In this document: piece after piece, positions 58,767 through 64,000 of the stretch
Position numbering within the stretch: position 1 is the first letter of the stretch
How the letters are laid out: each line of letters opens with the position of its first letter
From: Ideonella oryzae
GTDB taxonomy: Bacteria > Pseudomonadota > Gammaproteobacteria > Burkholderiales > Burkholderiaceae_C
DNA length: 64,000 nt
NCBI RefSeq assembly: GCF_024055665.1
Contig: NZ_JAMXMC010000017.1
Location: 1-64,000 of the forward strand
Direction of reading: 5' to 3'
The notes under the pieces: model-generated
The model's database searches: none
The model's input: the letters and a program-made list of their open reading frames with translations, nothing else
Told to the model about the DNA's origin: nothing
Made by a program: the position numbers and the translations under genes

Positions 58767-59312
58767 ATGACCGCATCCCCCCGATTTCTCGGCATCGCCG
58801 GTAGCCTGCGCCGCGCCTCCACCAACCGCGGCCTGCTGCGCGCCGCCCAGGCCGCCCTGCCCGAGGGCGTGTCGATGGAGATTGCCGACCTGACGGACAT
58901 CCCGTTCTACAACGCCGACATCACCGAGAAGCCGGCCAGCGTGCAGCGCGTGCTGGCCCAGATCGGCCAGGCCGACGCTCTGGTGCTGGCCTGCACCGAG
59001 TACAACTATTCGCTGGCCCCGGCGCTGAAGAACATTCTGGACTGGGCCTCGCGCGAGCCCAACAACGCGCTGCTGGCGGGCAAGCCGGTGGCCCTGATGG
59101 GCGCGGCCGGCGGCATGGGCAGCTCGCGGGCGCAGTACCACTTGCGCCAGGTCTGCGTGTACCTGGACCTGCACCCGCTGAACAAGCCGGAGGTGTTCGC
59201 CAACGCCTTTGCCGGCGCCTTCGATGGCGAGGGCAATCTGGTGGACGAGAAGCTGCGTGGTCTGGTCGGCCAGCAGATGGTGGCCCTGCGGGCCGCGCTG
59301 CCCCAGGGCTGA
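58767..59312 (+). CDS. NAD(P)H-dependent FMN reductase (ChrR/azoreductase type)
   Basis: 181 residues, a flavodoxin-like NADPH:FMN/quinone reductase. The FMN phosphate loop is GIAGSLRRASTNRGLLRAA, and the second flavin loop is CTEYNYSLAPALKNILDWAS, which is characteristic of the ChrR/YieF/azobenzene reductase family. GAAGGMGSSRAQYHLRQV completes the site. Such enzymes reduce quinones, azo dyes or chromate as side activities. It converges on the AraC gene six bases away. Confidence 0.92.
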   Translation: MTASPRFLGIAGSLRRASTNRGLLRAAQAALPEGVSMEIADLTDIPFYNADITEKPASVQRVLAQIGQADALVLACTEYNYSLAPALKNILDWASREPNNALLAGKPVALMGAAGGMGSSRAQYHLRQVCVYLDLHPLNKPEVFANAFAGAFDGEGNLVDEKLRGLVGQQMVALRAALPQG

Positions 59313-59318
59313 GGACGT

Positions 59319-60137
59319 TCAGCCGCCCGAGGCCGCACCGACCGTCTGCCGGTAGGCGCTGGGGCGCTGCCCCATGGCCTGGTGGAACATGGCGGTGAAG
59401 GCCGAGGGGCTGGCATAACCCAGTGCCAGCGCCACCTGGGTCACGTCCTGCCCGCCGGCCAGCAGTTCCACCGCCTTGAACAGGCGCAGGCGCTGGCGCC
59501 AGGCGCGCAGGGTCATGCCGGTCTCGCGCTGGAAGCGCCGGCTCAGGGTGCGGCCGCTCTGGTGCAGCTGGGCCGCCCAGGCCGCCAGGTCGCGCGGGTC
59601 GGCCGGATCGGCATAGAGCGCCTCGCACAGGGGCGCGAGGCCGGGTGAATCGGGCCAGGGCAAGGCCGCCGGCAGGGGCCGCAGGCGGGCCAGGCGCGAG
59701 AGGATCAGTGCGAACAGGTGCTGGGCATCGGGGCCGCTGCGCTCCTCGGGCGAGAGGCTGCCGGCCTCCAGGATGAGCGCCCGCAGAAAGGGCGTGACCG
59801 CCAGCAGTGCGCACCGCCCCTGCGGCCCCGGCAGGGCCTCGGGCGCCACATACAGGCTGCGGAACTCCGCGCCCAGCAGCGAGCCGGTGCGGTGCGGCAA
59901 CCCTGCCGGCACCCACACCGCCTGCTGGGGCGCGATGACGAAGCACTGGCCGGCGGCCGTCACCGTCAGCACCCCGGTGCTGGCATAGACGAACTGGTGC
60001 CAGGGGTGGGTGTGTTCCGCAAAGAAACCGCGCGCCGGCAGCGACTGCACGCGCAGCGCCAGAGGACAGGGTTCCTCCTGATCTTCCGGGCGCTGCAGGG
60101 GCTGCCAGGGTTCGGGGGACGCTGCTTGTCGTTTCAT
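59319..60137 (-). CDS. AraC-family regulator with N-terminal cupin
   Basis: 272 residues. The N-terminal cupin (FFAEHTHPWHQFVYASTGVL; WVPAGLPHRTGSLLGAEFRS) precedes the AraC helix-turn-helix pair (LAAWAAQLHQSGRTLSRRFQ; VTQVALALGYASPSAFTAMF) ending in GQRPSAYRQTVGAASG. This layout is common in regulators of divergently transcribed MFS exporters, which is the arrangement here. The start at 60137 overlaps one of two direct repeats that could be its own operator. Confidence 0.92.
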   Translation of the reverse strand: MKRQAASPEPWQPLQRPEDQEEPCPLALRVQSLPARGFFAEHTHPWHQFVYASTGVLTVTAAGQCFVIAPQQAVWVPAGLPHRTGSLLGAEFRSLYVAPEALPGPQGRCALLAVTPFLRALILEAGSLSPEERSGPDAQHLFALILSRLARLRPLPAALPWPDSPGLAPLCEALYADPADPRDLAAWAAQLHQSGRTLSRRFQRETGMTLRAWRQRLRLFKAVELLAGGQDVTQVALALGYASPSAFTAMFHQAMGQRPSAYRQTVGAASGG

Positions 60138-60164
60138 CGACAGTCATTGTCCTTCCGTCGACAG
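60137..60164. promoter_or_regulatory. Candidate AraC operator (direct repeats)
   Basis: TCGACAG occurs at 60137-60143 and 60158-60164, 21 bp apart (two helical turns), within the gap between the divergent AraC and MFS genes. One copy overlaps the AraC start codon. This spacing fits the tandem binding of an AraC-type protein and autoregulation. Confidence 0.5.
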
Positions 60165-60195
60165 ACAGACAGGCCTGGGGTTTTCAGAATGGGGC

Positions 60196-61428
60196 ATGGA
60201 CACGGCAGCCCCTCGGACCCATTCCCCCCACGCCCCGCGCGAGCTGCAGCCCTGGCAGGTGCTGGCCGCCGGCGTGTGCGCCCTGCTGCTCACCGTGGGC
60301 CTGGCCCGTTTTGCCTACACCCCGCTGCTGCCGGTCATGCAGGATCAGGCGGGCCTGAGCGCCGCGGCCGGGGGCTGGCTGGCGTCGTGGAACTACGCGG
60401 GCTACATGGCGGGCTGCTGGGTGGCCACCTGGCTGCACCAGCCGCGCCTGCGCTTTGCAGCCTACCGGCTGTGCCTGGTGACCGGCGTGATCGGCACGGC
60501 CGGCATGGGTCTGACGCAGACGCTGTGGGTGTGGGGCCTGCTGCGCTTCATCGCCGGTGTGGCGGCGGTGGGCGGCATGCTGCTGGGCTCGGGCATGGTG
60601 CTGGCCTGGCTGGTCACCCACGGGCGCCGGCCGGAGCTGGGCATTCACTTCATCGGCCTGGGCCTGGGGCTGGCCGTGTCGGGCGTGGCCGCCATGCTGA
60701 TGGCTCATCACCTGGACTGGGCCGCCCAATGGCAGGCGCTGGGCCTGCTGACGGTGCTGCTGGCCGTGCCGGCCTGGCACTGGATGCCGGCCCCGGCACC
60801 CAAGCCCGCCACCGCAGCGCCTGCGGCCGCTGGTGGCCCTGCTGCGACAGCCCCGCCCCGTCTGGGCCTGCTGCTGCCGGCGGCCTACTTCTGCGCGGGT
60901 GTGGGCTATGTGATCAGCGCCACCTTCCTGGTGGCCATCGTCGTGCGCCAGCCCGGCATGGCCGGCGGCGGCAACCTGACTTGGGTGGTGGTGGGCCTGG
61001 CCGCGGCCCCAGCCGTCATCTGGTGGGACCGCCTGGCCCGGTGCGCGGGTGACGTGCGCGCCCTGCTGGCGGCCTATGCGGTGCAGATCGTCTCCTTCCT
61101 GCTGCCGCTGTTCTTCGAGGGCCTGGCCGCCGCTCTGCTGGGCGCGGTGTTGTACGGCGCCACCTTCATCGGCATCGTCGGGCTGACGCTGGCCTATGTG
61201 GGCCGCCACGAGCCCGCCAACCCGGCGCGCGCCATGGCCCGGCTGACGTTGAGCTACGGCGCCGGCCAGATCCTGGCGCCGGCCGTGGCGGGGCAGATCG
61301 CGCAGCGCACCGGCAGCTACCAGGGCGCGCTGTGGATGGCCGCCGCCATGATGGCCCTCGGCATGGTGCTGCTGGGGCTGCTGGATCGGCAGCAGCGGAG
61401 GCTGGCCGGCGATCGCGCCACTGTCTGA
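60196..61428 (+). CDS. YbfB/YjiJ-family MFS transporter
   Basis: 410 residues with about 12 membrane segments, for example VLAAGVCALLLTVGLARFAY, WGLLRFIAGVAAVGGMLLGS, FIGLGLGLAVSGVAAMLMAH and MAAAMMALGMVLLGLLD. The GLARFAYTPLLPVMQ start is typical of the YbfB/YjiJ subfamily. Its substrate is unknown. The gene is divergent from the AraC regulator, which probably controls it. Confidence 0.9.
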   Translation: MDTAAPRTHSPHAPRELQPWQVLAAGVCALLLTVGLARFAYTPLLPVMQDQAGLSAAAGGWLASWNYAGYMAGCWVATWLHQPRLRFAAYRLCLVTGVIGTAGMGLTQTLWVWGLLRFIAGVAAVGGMLLGSGMVLAWLVTHGRRPELGIHFIGLGLGLAVSGVAAMLMAHHLDWAAQWQALGLLTVLLAVPAWHWMPAPAPKPATAAPAAAGGPAATAPPRLGLLLPAAYFCAGVGYVISATFLVAIVVRQPGMAGGGNLTWVVVGLAAAPAVIWWDRLARCAGDVRALLAAYAVQIVSFLLPLFFEGLAAALLGAVLYGATFIGIVGLTLAYVGRHEPANPARAMARLTLSYGAGQILAPAVAGQIAQRTGSYQGALWMAAAMMALGMVLLGLLDRQQRRLAGDRATV

Positions 61429-61519
61429 CAGACAGGCGCCGACCGGCGCGCATACTCAGGGGTCCCCGATCGCTCCGGATCACGCCAGATGGCGCCGGGG
61501 CCGATGACGAAAGGACCCT

Positions 61520-61972
61520 ATGAAGATCCGCACCCTCGCCTTGTTGATCGCCCTGTTTCTGCTGGGCCTGTTCTGCGCCCTGAACTGGCAGGCGCTGAGC
61601 GCGCCATCGACCCTGTCACTGGGCCTGGTGCAGGTGCAGGCACCGCTGGGCTTGATCCTGCTGGGCGCCACGGTGGTGATCTCCGGCCTGTTCCTGTTCT
61701 ACATCGTCGCGCAGCAGGCCCATCTGCTGATGGAGTCGCGCCGCTTCACCAAGGAATTGCAGGCCCAGCGCCAATTGGCCGACCAGGCCGAGGCCTCGCG
61801 CTTCACCGAACTGCAGGCCCGGCTGGACGCCCTGGTGACCCGGCTGGAACAAGAGCACCAGGGTGCGGAGCAGCGTCTGTTGGCCCGTTCGGACGAGGTG
61901 GTGCGCGAGCTCAGCGCCCACCTGGCTGAAATGGAAGACAAGCTGGACCGTGCGCTGGCCCGCCTGGGCTGA
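61520..61972 (+). CDS. LapA-domain (DUF1049-like) membrane protein
   Basis: 150 residues. Two membrane segments (LALLIALFLLGLFCALNWQA; GLILLGATVVISGLFLFYIV) match the LapA/YciS-type domain, followed by a cytoplasmic coiled coil (QQAHLLMESRRFTKELQAQR and onward to the end). In E. coli LapA helps control LpxC turnover with LapB. Here no lapB neighbour is present and the coiled-coil tail is long, so equivalence is uncertain. An AAAGGA ribosome site precedes the ATG. Confidence 0.8.
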   Translation: MKIRTLALLIALFLLGLFCALNWQALSAPSTLSLGLVQVQAPLGLILLGATVVISGLFLFYIVAQQAHLLMESRRFTKELQAQRQLADQAEASRFTELQARLDALVTRLEQEHQGAEQRLLARSDEVVRELSAHLAEMEDKLDRALARLG

Positions 61973-62201
61973 ATTCGCACCGGGGACGTGACCCGACGGC
62001 GCTGGGATGCCGTTTCATCACACGGTATTCCTCGGGCACTCCAATGCGTGGCATGTGCGCGCGAGCCGCTGTGCGGCGTGGCCGGAGCCCGCCTTCCCCT
62101 CGTGGCACGCGCAAGCAGCATCCATCAATGCTCGCATTTGTCCAAATCTAGAATGGGACCTCGTTCCTCTTCTTCTACAGCCGACCCCAGGAGACTGCAC
62201 G
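61973..62201. other. Intergenic region with no recognised gene
   Basis: 229 bases between the LapA-domain gene and the next hypothetical gene. The part near 62120-62180 is locally less GC-rich (CATTTGTCCAAATCTAGAAT) and probably holds the promoter of the downstream gene. Nothing else was recognised. Confidence 0.4.
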
Positions 62202-62639
62202 ATGACCAGAAACGCCGCCCCGCAGAAGAACGCACTGCGTCACGCTGCCGACGCCATGGCCCTCCTCCTGCGCCTGGACGATGAGTTCGTGCTGCGCCTG
62301 CCCGAGGATCCGGATGAGCTCACCCTGGCCGAACTGGACGAGCTGCGCCAGTGGCTGGACGACACCCTGCGCGCCGACCGCCGCCACTACTTGGTGCTGG
62401 GCTCCTGCGCCCAGGATTCCCACGAAACCCGATCGGATGCACTCGCACGGCTCACTGAGCGCCTCGTGGCCCTGGGTGTGGAGCCCGACACCATCCGCTG
62501 CACCCATGACGGGCTGAATCTGCCGCGCGGGGTGAATGCCGAGCTGCAGCAGCGGGTCGTGCGGCTCAAGGCCGTGGAAGGCGCACAGATGGCACGGGCC
62601 TCGGTCCAGCCGATCAGTCAGCTCTTCCTGGCGGCCTGA
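62202..62639 (+). CDS. Hypothetical 145-residue protein
   Basis: Not recognised. It is acidic and Leu-rich, predicted mostly helical (LTLAELDELRQWLDDTLRAD; RSDALARLTERLVALGVEPD), with no signal peptide or membrane segment. The start at 62202 has GGAG eight bases upstream; a longer frame from 62007 lacks this support. It is convergent with the HtrA gene. Confidence 0.65.
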   Translation: MTRNAAPQKNALRHAADAMALLLRLDDEFVLRLPEDPDELTLAELDELRQWLDDTLRADRRHYLVLGSCAQDSHETRSDALARLTERLVALGVEPDTIRCTHDGLNLPRGVNAELQQRVVRLKAVEGAQMARASVQPISQLFLAA

Positions 62640-62643
62640 GCGA

Positions 62644-62670
62644 GCGCCCTGCCCGTCCTCGGGCAGGCGC
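62644..62670. terminator. Hairpin between convergent genes
   Basis: CTGCCCG/CGGGCAG stem (62649-62655, 62660-62666) extended by GCGC/GCGC with one bulged C. It lies directly between the stops of the hypothetical gene and the HtrA gene. No T-run is present in either direction, so it may be a weak bidirectional terminator. Confidence 0.5.
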
Positions 62671-62673
62671 GAC

Positions 62674-63765
62674 TCAATCTTCGGAAGCCGCCAGGGTCAC
62701 CCGCTGCTGGCGGGTCTGACCGGCCCGCCACAGGGTCACGGTGCACACATCGCCCGGCTGCAGCTTCTCCAGCGCGGTGAGCATGTCGTCCAGCGTGGCC
62801 ACCGCCTCACCGTTGATGGTGGTGATGACATCGCCCTGCACCACCCCGCCGTCTCCCCGGCTGAAAGGCTTGAACCCGGCCTGCGCAGCCGGCCCCTGGC
62901 GCTGCACCCGCACGATGGCCACGCCCTTGGGCAGGCCCAGCGCGCGGTTCCATTCGGGCGGGGCGGTGGTCACGCCCAGGGCTGGCCGCACCATGCGGCC
63001 GTCGCGGATCAGCCGCGGGACGATCCGGTTGACCTCATCCACCGGGATGGCGAAGCCGATGCCCGCGCTGGCGCCGGAAGGACTGTAGATGGCCGTGTTC
63101 ACGCCGATGAGCCGGCCTGCCGAATCGAGCAGCGGGCCGCCGGAGTTGCCAGGGTTGATGGCGGCATCGGTCTGGATGGCGCCCTTGATCGGTCGGCGTG
63201 TGACCGATTCGATCTCGCGGCCCAGCGCGCTGATGATGCCCGTGGTGAGCGACTGGTCGAGCCCGAAGGGATTGCCGATGGCATAGACCTTCTGACCCAC
63301 CTGCAGATCCCGGCTGGTGCCCAAGGGCACGGGCTTGAGCTTGGCCTCGGGAACCTGGATGCGCAGCACGGCCAGGTCCCGGTCCGGAAATGCGCCCACC
63401 AGTTCGGCCTTGTAGCTGGATTGGTCGGCCAGGGTCACCCGGGCAGCATTGGCGCCCTGGATGACATGGAAGTTGGTGACGATGTGGCCCTGCGCATCCC
63501 AGACGAAGCCGGTGCCGGTGCCCTGGGGCACCTGCTGCACGTTGAGGGACAGAAAGTCCCGCTCCAGCCCCAGCGCGGTGATGTTGACCACCGAGGGCGA
63601 GACGTTCTTGAAGACGGCGATGTTGTTCTGCTCTTCCGCATCCAGCGCCCCTCGGGGTGCCACGGCACGCGGCGTGGCCGCCGGCCGGGCCTGGGCCGGG
63701 TCGGGCGCACCGGCCAACGAAAGCATCAACAGAAGAAGCAGTGTCTGGATCTGGACAAGGCGCAT
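62674..63765 (-). CDS. HtrA/DegP-like periplasmic serine protease (S1C)
   Basis: 363 residues with a signal peptide (QIQTLLLLLMLSLAGAPDPA). The trypsin-like domain carries the catalytic triad: His in HIVTNFHVIQGANAARV, Asp in AFPDRDLAVLRIQVPE, and Ser in AAINPGNSGGPLLDSAGRLI. One C-terminal PDZ domain follows (ALGLPKGVAIVRVQRQGPAA; VVQGDVITTINGEAVATLDD). A single PDZ is the DegS-like/short HtrA form. It handles misfolded envelope proteins. It lies downstream of the Hsp20 gene on the same strand, separated by a terminator. Confidence 0.93.
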   Translation of the reverse strand: MRLVQIQTLLLLLMLSLAGAPDPAQARPAATPRAVAPRGALDAEEQNNIAVFKNVSPSVVNITALGLERDFLSLNVQQVPQGTGTGFVWDAQGHIVTNFHVIQGANAARVTLADQSSYKAELVGAFPDRDLAVLRIQVPEAKLKPVPLGTSRDLQVGQKVYAIGNPFGLDQSLTTGIISALGREIESVTRRPIKGAIQTDAAINPGNSGGPLLDSAGRLIGVNTAIYSPSGASAGIGFAIPVDEVNRIVPRLIRDGRMVRPALGVTTAPPEWNRALGLPKGVAIVRVQRQGPAAQAGFKPFSRGDGGVVQGDVITTINGEAVATLDDMLTALEKLQPGDVCTVTLWRAGQTRQQRVTLAASED

Positions 63766-63803
63766 GGTGCGTCGTGCGGAGTGCGTTCAGGTCACCAACA
63801 AAA

Positions 63804-63829
63804 CGAGAGCGCGGGCCGAAGCCCGCGCT
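63804..63829 (-). terminator. Rho-independent terminator of the Hsp20 gene
   Basis: Perfect 9-bp stem AGCGCGGGC/GCCCGCGCT (63808-63816, 63821-63829) with a UUCG-type tetraloop on the minus strand, followed by CTCGTTTTGTT. It is located about 40 bases past the Hsp20 stop. Confidence 0.8.
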
Positions 63830-63866
63830 GTCCGAGGCCGATGTTCCATCGGCCCCATGGTCATGC

Positions 63867-64000
63867 TCAGTCGATCTGCAGCTTGCGCACCCCCTGCGTG
63901 GCAGCCTTCTTGGGCAGCGTCAGGGTCAGCACGCCCGCGTCGTACTTGGCACTGGCCCGCGCCTCATCAATGTCCACCGGCAGCTGGAAGCTGCGGGAAA
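63867..64000 (-). CDS. Hsp20/alpha-crystallin small heat-shock protein, C-terminal end
   Basis: Only the last 44 residues are visible; the start lies beyond the right edge. They read SRSFQLPVDIDEARASAKYD, then AGVLTLTLPKKAATQGVRKL and a short end (QID). The RSFQLPxxID...A.Y.xGVLTLTLPK pattern is the end of the alpha-crystallin domain of bacterial Hsp20 proteins, which hold unfolded proteins in the cytoplasm. A strong terminator follows. Confidence 0.88.
   Translation of the reverse strand, partial: SRSFQLPVDIDEARASAKYDAGVLTLTLPKKAATQGVRKLQID

Overview
The window is about 64 kb of GC-rich DNA with dense, strongly GC3-biased bacterial genes. The housekeeping blocks (smc-zipA-ligA; dapC-dapD-pilU-dapE-prmB) and the tsdB-tsdA thiosulfate dehydrogenase pair are typical of Betaproteobacteria, order Burkholderiales, probably the Rubrivivax/Leptothrix/Ideonella (Sphaerotilaceae-like) group. 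The taxon is inferred from gene order and protein character, not from a marker search. No rRNA, tRNA or CRISPR array was seen.

Layout. 1-502: start of a VgrG (type VI secretion tip) gene running off the left edge. 580-8170 (minus): smc, zipA, an unrecognised alpha/beta-hydrolase-like gene, and ligA. 8395-9430 (plus): queF and a SET-domain protein. 9432-12781 (minus): a periplasmic-binding lipoprotein overlapping a hybrid sensor kinase. 12967-20407 (plus): lysine biosynthesis (dapC, dapD, dapE) with pilU inside it, then prmB and an ABC-F ATPase. 20421-22125 (minus): tsdB-tsdA.

22343-44490 is the most unusual part. An O-GlcNAc-transferase-like protein (TPR plus GT41) is followed at once by a complete type I secretion apparatus (ABC exporter, HlyD-type adaptor, TolC-type channel). 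After a YbhB-like protein and an AraC regulator come two overlapping genes, a glycosyltransferase and an unrecognised protein. Next is an 11.1-kb gene for a 3,699-residue protein with no signal peptide. It is built from about 430 tandem octapeptides of consensus L-[ST]-T-x-Q-h-x-A, organised in a higher-order 7+7+10+10 octad unit (272 residues, 816 bp), and it ends in a roughly 250-residue domain with EF-hand-like calcium loops. The simplest reading is a giant, Thr/Ser-rich, possibly glycosylated surface or extracellular protein exported by the neighbouring type I system. Its upstream region has a CRP-like palindrome placed as in a class II activated promoter.

44731-49600: an HD-GYP/DUF3391 protein lacking the His of the HD pair, a divergent pirin/LysR pair, gluQ, and a tandem FKBP isomerase. 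49689-52227: accessory genes, including a Gly/Asp-rich membrane protein, a small secreted cysteine protein behind an AT-rich leader, a decayed second copy of the gamma-glutamyltransferase gene, and two lysine-rich proteins of about 50 residues. 52335-63765: intact ggt, an ABC/FtsX/adaptor export operon, an FMN reductase, an AraC-MFS divergent pair, a LapA-domain protein, a hypothetical gene and an HtrA-like protease. The 3' end of an Hsp20 gene lies at the right edge.
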